From Ruminococcus sp. (GTDB lineage: Bacteria > Bacillota > Clostridia > Oscillospirales > Ruminococcaceae), in contig JAGCYM010000039.1 in NCBI GenBank assembly GCA_017960805.1, positions 1 through 56,297 of the forward strand: a DNA stretch of 56,297 nucleotides, read 5' to 3'. Below the pieces are notes generated by a model. That model saw nothing but the letters and a program-made list of their open reading frames with translations. It searched no databases and was not told the DNA's origin. The translations under genes were made by a program, and so were the position numbers. Shown here piece by piece: positions 7,056-16,543 of the stretch. Each line of letters starts with the position of its first letter. The stretch's first letter is position 1.

Positions 7056-8222
7056 ATGGAAAACTTTTTCGACGCACTTAAGATGCTCGGCGAAGAAAAC
7101 AGCGTTGAGACTGAACTGCTTATTGAGAAGGTTAAGTCAGCAATGCTAAAAGCCGCTAAGAGAGCATATCCTCACAGTGAGGACAGAATAAGAGTCGAGA
7201 TAGACCCAGCAAAGAAAAAATTCGCAATGTACATCGTTCAGGAAATCATTGATGATGAGCCTATCGATGAGAATGAGATTAATATCGATGTTGCAAAGAC
7301 CATTGATCCGAACGCTATAGTCGGAGGCACAATACTCAAGGAAATCGACATTTCCAAACTCGGAAGAATGGCTGCTCTTTCAGCTAAGCAGTCAATCAAG
7401 GGCGACCTTCGTGAGATAAACCGTGAGCAGATGCTCGGAAAGTTTGAACAGAAGGAACATGACTGTATTATTGCTACAGTTTCTCAGATAGAACCAGGAA
7501 GAGGAACAGTTACTGTTGAATACCAGGGTACAGAACTTTATCTCTTCAAGAATGAGCAGATACCCGGAGAAGTTCTCGAGGAAGGCAAGCAGGTTAAAGT
7601 ATATATCACAGGTATTGTCGGAAAGACAAAGAAGCCGATTGTTAAGATCTCACGTACACACAAAGACCTTGTAAAGCGCCTTTTTGAGCTTGAGGTTCCT
7701 GAGATATATGACGGAACGGTTGAAGTAAAGTCCATATCACGTGAGGCGGGTTCAAGAACAAAGATCGCTGTATGGTCAAAGGATGAGAATGTTGATGCAG
7801 TCGGAGCTTGTATCGGACCTCAGCGTTCAAGAATTACAGCGGTTGTCAATGAGCTCAGCGGTGAGAAGATCGATATCATTCCATGGAGTGAAGATACAGC
7901 TGAATTTATAACAAGAGCTCTTGCTCCTGCACAGGTCCTTAAGACAGTAGTAACTTCTGAAGAGGAGAAGACATGTACTGTTATTGTTCCTAACAATCAG
8001 CTTTCACTTGCAATCGGAAACAAGGGCCAGAACGCTAAACTTGCTGCTAAGCTTACCGGCTTCAAGATCGATATCAAACCGCAGTTTGACAATCTTACCG
8101 GTGATGAGGCTCCGGAACTCAGCGATGATTATGTGGTTCCTGTTAAGGATACGGCTGATGAGGAGACTGAGGATACTTCAGCAGAGACTGCAGAAGAGAA
8201 TGCTGCTGAGGCAGAGGAATGA
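7056..8222 (+). CDS. nusA: Transcription termination/antitermination factor NusA
   Basis: 388-residue RNA-polymerase-associated factor acting in pausing, termination and antitermination. The N-terminal domain (1-130) binds polymerase. An S1 domain follows (about 130-200: CIIATVSQIEPGRGTVTVEY), then KH1 (about 205-285, with CIGPQRSRI) and KH2 (about 285-345, with AIGNKGQNAKLAAKL). It ends with a short acidic Glu/Thr/Ala tail instead of the C-terminal repeats of proteobacterial NusA, as in Firmicutes. The start is supported by CGGAGG. It overlaps the next gene by 4 bases (ATGA), implying translational coupling. Confidence 0.97.
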   Translation: MENFFDALKMLGEENSVETELLIEKVKSAMLKAAKRAYPHSEDRIRVEIDPAKKKFAMYIVQEIIDDEPIDENEINIDVAKTIDPNAIVGGTILKEIDISKLGRMAALSAKQSIKGDLREINREQMLGKFEQKEHDCIIATVSQIEPGRGTVTVEYQGTELYLFKNEQIPGEVLEEGKQVKVYITGIVGKTKKPIVKISRTHKDLVKRLFELEVPEIYDGTVEVKSISREAGSRTKIAVWSKDENVDAVGACIGPQRSRITAVVNELSGEKIDIIPWSEDTAEFITRALAPAQVLKTVVTSEEEKTCTVIVPNNQLSLAIGNKGQNAKLAAKLTGFKIDIKPQFDNLTGDEAPELSDDYVVPVKDTADEETEDTSAETAEENAAEAEE

Positions 8223-8503
8223 GCATGAAGCCTAAGAAAATACCCATGAGAATGTGCCTGGGCTGTAACGAGATGAAGCCTAAAAAGGAACTGATGCGTG
8301 TTGTTAAGTCCCCTGAAGGCGATATAAGCCTTGACTTCGTCGGGAAAAAGAATGGCAGAGGAGCTTACATCTGCAAAAGCAGTGAGTGCTTTGAGAAAGC
8401 GCGAAAAGCTCGTCGCTTCGAAAAGACATTCTCATGCAAGATAGACGAGAGCGTTTATGAGGTGATGGCTGATGAACTCAGAAAAGAAACGGAAAACAGC
8501 TGA
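8219..8503 (+). CDS. rnpM: RNase P modulator RnpM (YlxR family)
   Basis: 94 residues. YlxR proteins are small RNA-binding proteins; the Bacillus member binds RNase P RNA and was renamed RnpM. Visible hallmarks are PMRMCLGCNEMKPKKELMRV (the CxGC motif, Cys13 and Cys16) and GRGAYICKSSECFEKA, followed by a basic helix. The ATG at 8219 overlaps the nusA stop; an in-frame ATG at 8225 is equally possible. It sits between nusA and ylxQ as in most Firmicutes. Confidence 0.94.
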   Translation: MSMKPKKIPMRMCLGCNEMKPKKELMRVVKSPEGDISLDFVGKKNGRGAYICKSSECFEKARKARRFEKTFSCKIDESVYEVMADELRKETENS

Positions 8504-8786
8504 TCTGCTTACGATCTGCATAAAGGCGGGGAAGGCTGTAAAGGGGTTTGACAGCTCAATGGATGCTGTTAAGGACGGAAAAGCGTTCTGTGTGCTGACC
8601 GCCTGTGACGCTTCACCTAAAACTCTCAAGGAAGTGGATTTTGTGTGCGGCAGGTTTGAGAACGTACACCTTAGAACCGAACTTACAAAGGAAGAAATCG
8701 CACAGCTCTGCGGCAAGGAAACTGCGGTGATCGCTGTTTGTGATAAAGGCTTTGCGGACGGTTTTAAAAAGAAAATTCAGAAATAA
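8472..8786 (+). CDS. ylxQ: L7Ae/L30e-family RNA-binding protein YlxQ
   Basis: 104 residues, a ribosomal protein L7Ae-like fold that recognises K-turn RNA. LLTICIKAGKAVKGFDSSMD is the typical first helix-strand unit, with FCVLTACDASPKT and ETAVIAVCDKGFADGFKKKI following. It overlaps rnpM by 32 bases in another frame, which supports tight coupling. The gene order nusA-rnpM-ylxQ-infB is canonical. Its exact ribosomal or RNA role is poorly defined in the family. Confidence 0.92.
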   Translation: MNSEKKRKTADLLTICIKAGKAVKGFDSSMDAVKDGKAFCVLTACDASPKTLKEVDFVCGRFENVHLRTELTKEEIAQLCGKETAVIAVCDKGFADGFKKKIQK

Positions 8787-8847
8787 CACCTCAGAAGTGT
8801 TGACATAGACAAATACACTTTTATGATAATTGGAGGTACTGCAACAT

Positions 8848-11685
8848 ATGGCAAAAAAGATAAAACTAAGTGATGCGGCGAAGGACTTGAATGTTGCTTC
8901 GCAGGATATAATTGATTTTTTCGCTGCTAAGGGCGATACGAAAAAGAAAGCTTCTACCGGTATCACCGAGGAAGAGATGGATGTTATTCTTGAGCATTAT
9001 ACAAAGCTCAATTCAGTAAAGTCCTTCGACGAGTATTTTGCTTCCAAGAATGATCCGAGACCGGAGCGAAATGAAGAACCTAAGGCTGAGAAGAAGACAA
9101 AGAAGAAGGAAACTGAAGATAAGCCGGCAGCTGAGAAGAAGACATCAGCCAAGGCAGAAAAGGCTGAGAAATCCGAAAAAGCAGATGAAGAAAAGGCTGC
9201 TCCTAAAAAGGAGAAGAAGGTTTCTGCTGATAAGCCGGCAGCTGAGAAGAAAACTTCAGTTAAAACTGACAAGGCTGAGAAAACTGAAAAGGTTGAAAAG
9301 ACTGTTAAGTCTGCAGATAAACCAGCAGAAAAGGCTTCAGTGAAACCTGCAGAGAAGTCCGCAGAGAAGCCTGTAGAGAAAACTGTGGAGAAGCCGGTCG
9401 AAAAAACTGCTGAAAAATCTGCAGAAAAACCTGCTGAGAAACCTGTGGAAAAAGCTGCTGAGAAACCAGCGGAAAAAGTTGCTGAAAAGCCAGCAGAACC
9501 AAAGCCTGTAAAGAAGGAAGAAGCTCCAAAGGTTGAGGAAAAGCCTGTTGTTAAAGCTGAACCGGCTAAGAAGGAACCAGTTAAGAATCCTGAACCTCCT
9601 AAGGCTAAAAAGCCTGAAAAGAAGAAGGAACAGGTTAAGGCTCGTGACAGAGGTGAGAGCTCCAAGCTGAATACTAGCTTCTCGTCCGAGACTGCTTCTA
9701 CCGCAACACAGAGACGAACAGTTGATACAAGAGGAAGCTATGTTGATCTTGACAAGTATAACGAGCGCTATGACAATATGGCAAACTCCAACAAGCATGG
9801 CGGTGAGAACTACAGTTCCAAGAAGCAGAAGATAAATCAGAAATCAGCACAGAGAACACGTCAGCAGTTCAGCAAGAAGGAATCCGAGGCTGAGAAACTC
9901 AAGAGACTTGAGCTTGAGCGTGCAAGAAAGCAGCAGCTTAAGGTCATGATTCCTGAGAGCATTACAGTTGGCGAACTCGCAACACGACTCAAGGCAACAG
10001 CTACAGATGTTATTAAGAAGCTCATGGGCCTTGGCGTAATGGCTTCCATAAATCAGGAAATTGACTTTGATACTGCTTCAATCGTTGCTGAAGAGCTTGG
10101 TGCAAAGGTTGAGAAGGAAGTTATTGTTACCATTGAGGAGCGTCTTATCGACGATACTGATGATGATGATACAAATCTCCAGCCCAGATGCCCGGTCGTT
10201 GTAGTAATGGGTCACGTTGACCACGGTAAGACTTCTATACTTGACCGTATTAGAAACGCACATGTTGCTGCCGGTGAAGCTGGTGGTATTACACAGCATA
10301 TCGGTGCTTACCAGGTTAATGTTCAGGGTAAGGACATCACATTCCTTGATACTCCCGGACATGAGGCATTCACTTCAATGCGTGCAAGAGGTGCGAATAT
10401 AACTGATATAGCTATTCTTGTTGTTGCTGCAGATGATGGTATCATGCCGCAGACTGTAGAATCTATCAATCACGCTAAGTCAGCTGGTGTTCAGATAATT
10501 GTAGCTATCAACAAGATGGATAAAGAAGGAGCAAACCCTGACAAGATAAAAGAAGAACTTACTAAGTATGACCCTGTCTGCGAAGACTGGGGCGGTGATG
10601 TTATCTGTGTTCCTGTTTCTGCGAAGACAGGACAGGGTATTGATGACCTTCTTGAGAATGTTCTTCTTGTTGCGGAAGTTCAGGAACTCAAGGCTAACCC
10701 GGACAGACTTGCAAAGGGTACAGTAATTGAGGCTCGTCTTGATAAAGGAAGAGGTCCTATCGCTACACTTCTTGTACAGAACGGAACTCTTAAGCAGGGC
10801 GATGTCCTTATTGCTGGAACGGCAGTTGGACGTGTCCGTGTAATGACAAATGACAAGGGCAGAACAGTAAAGGCTGCAGGCCCGTCTGTTCCTGTTGAGA
10901 TAACTGGTCTTGCTGAAGTTCCTAGCGCTGGTGATATCTTCAATGCCGTTGAGGATGAAAGACTTGCACGTGAGCTCGTTGAGCAGAGAAAGCATGAGCA
11001 GAAGCAGGAGCAGTTCAACCAGTATCGTAAGGTTACTCTTGACAACCTGTTCAGCCAGATCGCTGAAGGTGAAATCAAGGAGCTTCCGATTATTGTAAAG
11101 GCTGACGTTCAGGGTTCAGTAGAGGCTGTAAAGCAGTCACTCGAAAAGCTTTCAAACAACGAGGTACGTGTAAGAGTAATTCACGGAGCAGTTGGTGCTG
11201 TCAAGGAAAGCGATGTTATGCTTGCAGCGGCTTCAAATGCTATTATCGTAGGATTCAATGTTCGTCCCGATCCTGTTGCAGCTGAGAGCGCAGAACGTGA
11301 TGGCGTGGATATCCGCCTGTATCGAATCATCTATGATGCTATTGAAGAAATATCAACAGCTATGAAGGGAATGCTCGCTCCTAAGTTCCGTGATGTAGAA
11401 CTCGGACGTGTAGAAGTCCGTCAGGTTTACAAGATCTCCAATGTTGGTATGGTAGCAGGAAGCTATGTTCTCAATGGTAAGGTTACAAGAGGATGCCAGG
11501 TACGTGTTGTTCGTGATGGTATTATCATTGCAGATGACAAGATCTCTGGACTTAAGCGTTTCAAGGATGATGCCAAGGAGGTAGCAGAGGGCTACGAGTG
11601 CGGTATCAGTCTTGAAAAGTTCAGCGATGTTAAGGAAGGCGATATCTTCGAGGCTTACACAGTAGAAGAGTATCGCGAGGATTGA
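8848..11685 (+). CDS. infB: Translation initiation factor IF-2
   Basis: 945-residue GTPase that delivers initiator fMet-tRNA to the 30S subunit. ATG 8848 is chosen because GGAGGT (8832-8837) lies 10 bases before it and the protein then begins [16 protein letters not shown], the usual IF-2 start. Order: an N-terminal IF2_N helical module (residues 1-55), a charged low-complexity Ala/Glu/Lys/Pro region (about 75-270), a second IF2_N (about 370-430), and the GTPase domain with GHVDHGKTS (about 455), DTPGHEAF (about 501) and NKMD (about 555). Domains II, III and the C-terminal fMet-tRNA-binding barrel follow. The linker is long for the family and internally repetitive. Confidence 0.98.
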   Translation: MAKKIKLSDAAKDLNVASQDIIDFFAAKGDTKKKASTGITEEEMDVILEHYTKLNSVKSFDEYFASKNDPRPERNEEPKAEKKTKKKETEDKPAAEKKTSAKAEKAEKSEKADEEKAAPKKEKKVSADKPAAEKKTSVKTDKAEKTEKVEKTVKSADKPAEKASVKPAEKSAEKPVEKTVEKPVEKTAEKSAEKPAEKPVEKAAEKPAEKVAEKPAEPKPVKKEEAPKVEEKPVVKAEPAKKEPVKNPEPPKAKKPEKKKEQVKARDRGESSKLNTSFSSETASTATQRRTVDTRGSYVDLDKYNERYDNMANSNKHGGENYSSKKQKINQKSAQRTRQQFSKKESEAEKLKRLELERARKQQLKVMIPESITVGELATRLKATATDVIKKLMGLGVMASINQEIDFDTASIVAEELGAKVEKEVIVTIEERLIDDTDDDDTNLQPRCPVVVVMGHVDHGKTSILDRIRNAHVAAGEAGGITQHIGAYQVNVQGKDITFLDTPGHEAFTSMRARGANITDIAILVVAADDGIMPQTVESINHAKSAGVQIIVAINKMDKEGANPDKIKEELTKYDPVCEDWGGDVICVPVSAKTGQGIDDLLENVLLVAEVQELKANPDRLAKGTVIEARLDKGRGPIATLLVQNGTLKQGDVLIAGTAVGRVRVMTNDKGRTVKAAGPSVPVEITGLAEVPSAGDIFNAVEDERLARELVEQRKHEQKQEQFNQYRKVTLDNLFSQIAEGEIKELPIIVKADVQGSVEAVKQSLEKLSNNEVRVRVIHGAVGAVKESDVMLAAASNAIIVGFNVRPDPVAAESAERDGVDIRLYRIIYDAIEEISTAMKGMLAPKFRDVELGRVEVRQVYKISNVGMVAGSYVLNGKVTRGCQVRVVRDGIIIADDKISGLKRFKDDAKEVAEGYECGISLEKFSDVKEGDIFEAYTVEEYRED
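9080..9640 (+). repeat. Degenerate AEKP/VEKP repeats within infB
   Basis: Short units coding (A/V)EKP(A/V)EK recur many times, alternating gct/gca-gag/gaa-aag codons. They encode the flexible linker of IF-2 and create a long artefactual Phe/Ser/Ala-rich reading frame on the opposite strand. Likely prone to slippage-driven length change between strains (inference). Confidence 0.8.
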
Positions 11686-11730
11686 TTATAATACATTTTA
11701 GGATATAGGGATAAATTAATTCAAAAAGCA

Positions 11731-11751
11731 GCCGGGGGTAAATCCCCTGGC
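11731..11751 (+). promoter_or_regulatory. Hairpin just upstream of the acidic-protein gene
   Basis: GCCGGGGG/CCCCTGGC, 8 bp with one G-U pair and a TAAAT loop, ending 3 bases before the GAGGAGG ribosome-binding site. It has no T tract, so a termination role is unlikely. It may set mRNA stability or translation of the downstream cistron relative to infB (inference). Confidence 0.5.
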
Positions 11752-11768
11752 GAGAGGAGGATCATACA

Positions 11769-12155
11769 ATGGACACAGAGAGAATGAGCAATGCAGACAT
11801 GATTCAGTATTGCAATGAAGCGCTTGCATGGGAGGATTTCGGACCGATAGACATCTTCTTTTTCGAGTCCGTAAAAAAGATCCTGCTCGGTCAGTGCAGC
11901 CCAGTTGAGCAGGAAGAGGATTTCCCAAATGATCTTATGGGTGTTGAAAGACCGGTGCGAGATGTTGAGCTTGAACCAGAATATGGCAAGTTTGCAGACA
12001 TATTCTATGAAGAGGGAGACGAAGAACTCCCTGATTACACTAAGGTAGAAGCTGATGTCGAGGAAGCTAAGGAAGGCGAATATTTCGACGGCGAAGAAAA
12101 GCAGGAGGAACAGCATTCCGAGACCGAAGGCGATGGCTTCACAGTTAATATCTGA
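11769..12155 (+). CDS. Unknown acidic protein between infB and rbfA
   Basis: 128 residues, not recognised. The N-terminal half (MIQYCNEALAWEDFGPIDIF, then FESVKKILLGQC) looks folded and helical; the C-terminal half is extremely acidic (runs of Glu/Asp such as EEGDEELPDY and EAKEGEYFDGEEKQEEQ) and probably disordered. There is no signal peptide. It has a strong GAGGAGG site 8 bases before the ATG and lies 83 bases after infB and 12 before rbfA. In Bacillus this slot holds ylxP (DUF503), which this is not. The context suggests a ribosome- or RNA-related role, perhaps with the acidic tail mimicking nucleic acid; that is inference. Confidence 0.8.
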   Translation: MDTERMSNADMIQYCNEALAWEDFGPIDIFFFESVKKILLGQCSPVEQEEDFPNDLMGVERPVRDVELEPEYGKFADIFYEEGDEELPDYTKVEADVEEAKEGEYFDGEEKQEEQHSETEGDGFTVNI

Positions 12156-12167
12156 AAGAGGTAAGCT

Positions 12168-12506
12168 ATGCCAAATTTTAAAAACAGCCGCATGGCTGAG
12201 GACATTAAGAGAGAAATGACAGCTATTTTGCGCGAGCTTAAAGATCCACGCATTGATAAGCTTCTCACAATTGTGAGAGCTGATCTGTCCGGGGATATGT
12301 CTAGCTGCAAGATATATGTCTCGAGCCTTGATGGCATGGAGCGTACCAAAGAATCTGTTGCAGGACTTAAAAGTGCTGCAGGATTCATAAGGAGAGAGCT
12401 GTTTCACCGCCTCAAGATGAGAAAATCACCCGAGCTAACGTTCGTTGCTGATAACTCCATCGAGAGAAGTGCGGAGATAAGCAAGAAACTTAACGACCTA
12501 TTATAA
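12168..12506 (+). CDS. rbfA: 30S ribosome-binding factor RbfA
   Basis: 112 residues, the usual length. RbfA binds the 30S subunit and helps 16S rRNA 5'-end maturation and cold adaptation. The KH-like fold is visible through SRMAEDIKREMTAILRELKD at the N-terminus, DPRIDKLLTIVRADLSGDMS, CKIYVSSLDG and the C-terminal LRMRKSPEL-like segment (here LKMRKSPELTFVADNSIERS). AAGAGGT precedes the ATG. It sits between the acidic-protein gene and nrnA, as in other Firmicutes. Confidence 0.97.
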   Translation: MPNFKNSRMAEDIKREMTAILRELKDPRIDKLLTIVRADLSGDMSSCKIYVSSLDGMERTKESVAGLKSAAGFIRRELFHRLKMRKSPELTFVADNSIERSAEISKKLNDLL

Positions 12507-12532
12507 TCAGTTAATACTGAAAGAGGTGCTAT

Positions 12533-13483
12533 ATGTATATTGGTTTCAGTGAGACAGAGACCTTCCTTCGCAACTGCGAGGATGCAATCATAATCACTCA
12601 CCAGAGTCCTGACGGAGACTGTATTGGTGCAGCCTTCGGACTGAAGGACATTCTTGCGGAACTGGGCATACGCAGCCGCGTTGTGTGCAGTGACGTTTTT
12701 CCCTCAAGATACGATTTCATGACTAATGTGGGAGCAGGCGAAGAGTTTGAACCCAAGACAGTGATCGCAGTAGATATCGCCGATGTGAAGCTCATGGGCA
12801 GATACACTGAGATATATGGTGATAAGGTGCAGTTATGCATTGATCACCATGAGTCAAATAAAGACTACGCTGAGAAAACTCTCCTTCGCGAGAAGGCGAC
12901 AGCAGCGTGTGAGATCATATATGATCTCGGTAAATACATGGGCATTAATATCACAAAGCACTGTGCGATGTGTCTGTATACAGGAATAGCGACAGATTCA
13001 GGCTGTTTCCGCTATGACTGCACAACTCCGAGAGCTCATGAGATAGCTGCTGAGATGAAGCGCAGCTATGATATAAATTTTGCAAGGATTAACCGTTATA
13101 TGTTCGAGGTAAAGTCTCTTGGCAGAATGAAACTCGAGGCAAAGGTTTCCGAACTCATGGAAGAGCATCTTGGAGGCAAGCTTGCTGTTGTAGCTGTTAC
13201 TCAGGACATGATGAAGGAGCTTGGTATAGGCCCTGATGAACTTGAGGGTTTTGCCCCTTTGACTATTCAGCTTGAGAATACAGAAGTCGGAATACTCATG
13301 CGTGAGCGTGAACCAAATGTTTTCAAGTGTTCATTCCGCTCCGCGGATGAAGTCAATGTATCGACTATCTGCCAGACCATAGGCGGAGGCGGCCACGCAA
13401 AAGCTGCTGGCTGCACAGTAGAGGGCGAGCTGGATGAAGTAAAGAAGATGCTGATTGAAACAGTGAGAAAGGCTCTCAGCTGA
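12533..13483 (+). CDS. nrnA: DHH/DHHA1 phosphoesterase, NrnA-like oligoribonuclease/pAp phosphatase
   Basis: 316 residues. NrnA degrades short oligoribonucleotides (nanoRNA) and dephosphorylates pAp using Mn ions. The DHH catalytic domain shows HQSPDGDCIGAA (motif I), VDIADVKL (motif II) and IDHHESN (motif III, the DHH box), then TGIATDSGCFRYD (motif IV). The DHHA1 domain has GGGGHAKAAGC near residue 285. AAGAGGT is 7 bases before the ATG. The stop overlaps the truB start by one base (TGATG). The order rbfA-nrnA-truB is standard. Confidence 0.95.
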   Translation: MYIGFSETETFLRNCEDAIIITHQSPDGDCIGAAFGLKDILAELGIRSRVVCSDVFPSRYDFMTNVGAGEEFEPKTVIAVDIADVKLMGRYTEIYGDKVQLCIDHHESNKDYAEKTLLREKATAACEIIYDLGKYMGINITKHCAMCLYTGIATDSGCFRYDCTTPRAHEIAAEMKRSYDINFARINRYMFEVKSLGRMKLEAKVSELMEEHLGGKLAVVAVTQDMMKELGIGPDELEGFAPLTIQLENTEVGILMREREPNVFKCSFRSADEVNVSTICQTIGGGGHAKAAGCTVEGELDEVKKMLIETVRKALS

Positions 13484-14376
13484 TGAACGGCATTATATGT
13501 GTCAATAAACCGGCAGGTTTCACATCGTTTGATGTAGTTGCAAAGCTGAGAGGAATACTTCGTGAGAAAAGGCTCGGACATGGAGGAACTCTGGATCCGA
13601 TGGCTACTGGAGTTCTTCCTGTATTCGTAGGAACTGCGACAAAAGCTTGTGACATTATGCCTGATAATACCAAAAGTTACCGTGCGGGTTTCCGCTTCGG
13701 AGAGACTACTGATACTCAGGATGTTACCGGCGAAGTTCTGACACGTTCAGATATTGAAGTCAGTGAGGAAACACTGAAAGCTGTTATTCCGGAGTTTATC
13801 GGTGATGTCATTCAGATCCCGCCTATGTATTCAGCAGTTCAGGTAAATGGTCAGAGGCTGTATGATCTGGCTCGCAAGGGTGTTGAAGTTGAGCGTGAGG
13901 CGAGACAGATACAGGTTTTTGCCCTGGAACTGATAAGTTATGATCCGGATAAGCGAGAAGGAATCCTTGATATTTCATGCGGTAAAGGTACGTATATACG
14001 CACTATAATCAGTGATATCGGAGCCAGACTCGGCTGCGGAGGAGTAATGACATCACTTGTAAGAACAAGTTCCGGAGGATTTAAACTGAGTGACTGCTTT
14101 ACGTTTGAGCAGATCCAGCAGGCACGGGATGAAGAAAGGATTGAGGAGCTCATTCTTCCTATAGAGCGTGTTTTTGTCAGGCTTCCGAAACTGAGACTGA
14201 ATGAAGTTCAGACAAGAATGTACAGAAACGGAGTCAAGCTTGATCTTGAACGCGTCAGTGATATTATTCCTGGCGTGACTGATTACGTTGTTTATGGCTT
14301 TGATGGAGGTTTCATCGGCACTGCGCTGGCTGATTTTGAAAACAGTATTCTTCGCGTCGCAAAGAATCTTATGTGA
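13483..14376 (+). CDS. truB: tRNA pseudouridine-55 synthase TruB
   Basis: 297 residues. TruB makes pseudouridine 55 in the T-loop of tRNAs. The N-terminal MNGIICVNKPAGFTSFDVV and GHGGTLDPMATGVLPV are the family signatures; the catalytic aspartate is Asp38 in GGTLDP. YSAVQVNGQRLYDLARKG and ISCGKGTYIRTIISDIG follow. A C-terminal PUA-like region continues from about residue 220. Translation is coupled to nrnA through overlapping stop and start codons. Confidence 0.97.
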   Translation: MNGIICVNKPAGFTSFDVVAKLRGILREKRLGHGGTLDPMATGVLPVFVGTATKACDIMPDNTKSYRAGFRFGETTDTQDVTGEVLTRSDIEVSEETLKAVIPEFIGDVIQIPPMYSAVQVNGQRLYDLARKGVEVEREARQIQVFALELISYDPDKREGILDISCGKGTYIRTIISDIGARLGCGGVMTSLVRTSSGGFKLSDCFTFEQIQQARDEERIEELILPIERVFVRLPKLRLNEVQTRMYRNGVKLDLERVSDIIPGVTDYVVYGFDGGFIGTALADFENSILRVAKNLM

Positions 14377-14385
14377 GGTGACGTG

Positions 14386-15264
14386 ATGAAAATCAGTAAA
14401 AGAGCGGTAGCGCTCGGATTGTTTGATGGCGTTCACCTTGGTCATCGTGCGGTGATAGCTAAATCAGTCGAGATGGCTGAAAAAGGTTATATTCCGTCGG
14501 TGTATACTTTTGCGTGTGATACTTTGAAAGAAAAACAAGGACGCATCATTGAATATATCTACGCTGACAGCTTTAAGGAAGAACTCATCCGTGGGTGCGG
14601 GATCGAAGATATTATCTTTGAGGATTTTTCAAAAGTTAAAAATCTGGATGGAGAAGATTTTGTAAGGGATATCCTGAAAAAAGAACTTGGTACAGGTTTT
14701 GTCACCTGTGGACAAGATTTCCGTTTTGGAAGAAACGCTTCATGCGGGATTGCTGAGCTTTCAGAATTGTGCAGAATCTATGGCATAGGGCTTGGAATTG
14801 CCGAGGATGTTACCAGTGATGGAGAGAACATCTCTTCGCGCCGAATACGAGAGCTTCTGTCAGATGGCAATATGGCTGCTGCAGCTGAACTCCTCGGGAA
14901 AAGCTACATCATTCGTGCGGAAGTTGTCCATGGAGAACACCTTGGGCATACTCTGGGATTCCCGACGATAAATCAGCAGTTTGCGGACGGCCAGATCGTA
15001 CCGCGTTTTGGAGTCTACAGAACAGATGTTGTTCTGAATGGCAAGACTTATGCAGCGGTTACTGATATTGGTGTGAAGCCCACAATAAGCGGCGATCGTT
15101 CACCGCTTGCGGAAACGCACATTCTTGGTTTTAGCGGTGACATCTATGGTGAAAGAGTGGATACTCTTTTCCGTAAATTCATACGCCCGGAGATGAAATT
15201 CAAATCGCTCGATGAACTTAAAGCACAGATCTCTGAGGATACAAAAGAAGCGCTTGAGGTTTAG
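14386..15264 (+). CDS. ribF: Bifunctional riboflavin kinase/FMN adenylyltransferase RibF
   Basis: 292 residues. RibF converts riboflavin to FMN and FAD. The N-terminal nucleotidyltransferase has LGLFDGVHLGHRAVI (the xFDGVHxGH adenylyl-transfer signature) and ISSRRIRELLSDGNM. The C-terminal kinase domain has GHTLGFPTINQ and RFGVYRTDV, near residues 187-210. The start may be ATG 14386 or the in-frame GTG 14383; AGGTG at 14376-14380 fits the ATG. It closes the operon 9 bases after truB, as commonly seen in Firmicutes. Confidence 0.95.
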   Translation: MKISKRAVALGLFDGVHLGHRAVIAKSVEMAEKGYIPSVYTFACDTLKEKQGRIIEYIYADSFKEELIRGCGIEDIIFEDFSKVKNLDGEDFVRDILKKELGTGFVTCGQDFRFGRNASCGIAELSELCRIYGIGLGIAEDVTSDGENISSRRIRELLSDGNMAAAAELLGKSYIIRAEVVHGEHLGHTLGFPTINQQFADGQIVPRFGVYRTDVVLNGKTYAAVTDIGVKPTISGDRSPLAETHILGFSGDIYGERVDTLFRKFIRPEMKFKSLDELKAQISEDTKEALEV

Positions 15265-15329
15265 TATTGTATTCTTTGGTGATTCTGTTCAGTTAAAAGA
15301 CATATAAAGTTCGCTTTGCTTTCACGGCA

Positions 15330-15358
15330 TTATCACAAAAAGATATTATTCTTATAAA
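15330..15358 (+). promoter_or_regulatory. Probable promoter of the Gld-type ABC operon
   Basis: TTATCA (15330-15335), 17 bases, TATAAA (15353-15358): a moderate match. A small CTGCC/GGCAG hairpin at 15368-15382 lies in the leader. The preceding intergenic region has no obvious terminator for ribF. Confidence 0.45.
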
Positions 15359-15412
15359 TGGCATTTACTGCCTAAAAGGCAGAACATATAAAAATCAGGA
15401 GGGTATAACCAA

Positions 15413-16543
15413 ATGATAGAGGTCAGAAACCTTACTAAGCGTTACGGTGACAAGCAAGCCGTTAACGATATAAGCTTCAAGGTCGAAAAAGGCGAGATCC
15501 TCGGCTTCCTTGGACCTAACGGAGCTGGAAAATCAACTACAATGAATATGCTTACAGGCTACATCTCATCGACCTCGGGACAGATCCTTATAAACGGGAT
15601 CGATATTCTTGATGACCCGATAAAGGCAAAGGCAAATATCGGATATCTGCCTGAGATACCGCCTCTTTACGTAGATATGACAGTTGACGCCTATCTTGGA
15701 TTCATGTATGATCTTAAGAAATGTAAGCTTCCGAGAAAAGCTCATCTTAAAGAAATCTGCGATCTCTGCAAGATAACCAATGTCAAGAGCAGACTTATCC
15801 GTAATCTTTCAAAAGGTTACAAACAGAGAGTAGGCCTTGCACAGGCACTCATAAATAATCCGCCTGTGCTGATCCTCGATGAGCCTACAGTTGGTCTCGA
15901 CCCGAATCAGATAATTGAAATACGTACTCTTATCAAGAAACTCGGAAAGAACCATACTGTTATTCTTTCATCTCACATTCTTCCTGAGATACAGGCTGTA
16001 TGTGACAGAATCATCATCATCAACAAGGGCGTTGTTGCTGCTGATGGTACCGCTAATGAGATAGCTGCAAAGATAACCAATGAGCACAAGATGACTATAC
16101 GTATTGAAGGTCCGACACATACATCAGAAGACAAGAAGACTATAGTTGCTGCTCTTAAGAAGCTTGATGGAATCAAGTATGTACGCGCTGATATGGAGCG
16201 TGAAAAGGGTATCTATGACTTTGATGTTGAAGCTGAGGAAAAGACTGATATTCGTCGCGCGATCAACCAGCTTTGCCGCGACAATAACTGGAATATCCTT
16301 ATGCTACAGCTCTCCGATCTCACTCTCGAGGATATCTTCCTCAAGATCACCATGGGCGATGTGATTCCTGGTGCTGAAAAGGCAGAAACACAGGAAAAAG
16401 AAAAGCCCAAGTTCGATCTCGACATTAAGGATGGCGAACTTGTCGCTACCGAAGTCGAGGAGGAAGCAAAGGAGGTCCTCGAAGAGAACCTTCCTGCAGA
16501 TCAGTCTTTTGAGGATGATAATAATGAAGGAGGCGACGAGTAA
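15413..16543 (+). CDS. ABC transporter ATPase, GldA-like, with acidic C-terminal extension
   Basis: 376-residue nucleotide-binding subunit. Walker A GPNGAGKST (residues 34-42), signature LSKGYKQRVGLAQAL, Walker B plus D-loop LILDEPTVGLDP and the H-loop in ILSSHILPEI are all present, so it should be active. It belongs to the DrrA/CcmA-like ABC-2 exporter ATPases and resembles GldA of the gliding-motility ABC system because of its partners. The last 60 residues are unusually acidic (VEEEAKEVLEENLP, EDDNNEGGDE) and have no role I know. AGGAGGG precedes the ATG. It overlaps the permease gene by one base. Confidence 0.9.
   Translation: MIEVRNLTKRYGDKQAVNDISFKVEKGEILGFLGPNGAGKSTTMNMLTGYISSTSGQILINGIDILDDPIKAKANIGYLPEIPPLYVDMTVDAYLGFMYDLKKCKLPRKAHLKEICDLCKITNVKSRLIRNLSKGYKQRVGLAQALINNPPVLILDEPTVGLDPNQIIEIRTLIKKLGKNHTVILSSHILPEIQAVCDRIIIINKGVVAADGTANEIAAKITNEHKMTIRIEGPTHTSEDKKTIVAALKKLDGIKYVRADMEREKGIYDFDVEAEEKTDIRRAINQLCRDNNWNILMLQLSDLTLEDIFLKITMGDVIPGAEKAETQEKEKPKFDLDIKDGELVATEVEEEAKEVLEENLPADQSFEDDNNEGGDE

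Noticed and set aside
8800-8827. TTGACA-16-TATGAT, a possible internal promoter for infB
   Set aside because: The start would fall at about 8834, inside the GGAGGT ribosome-binding site of infB, giving almost no leader. Probably a chance match, though not excluded.
8997-9665. Long minus-strand frame rich in Phe, Ser and Ala
   Set aside because: It is the mirror of the AEKP/VEKP repeats of IF-2 on the opposite strand, with no ribosome-binding site or domain.
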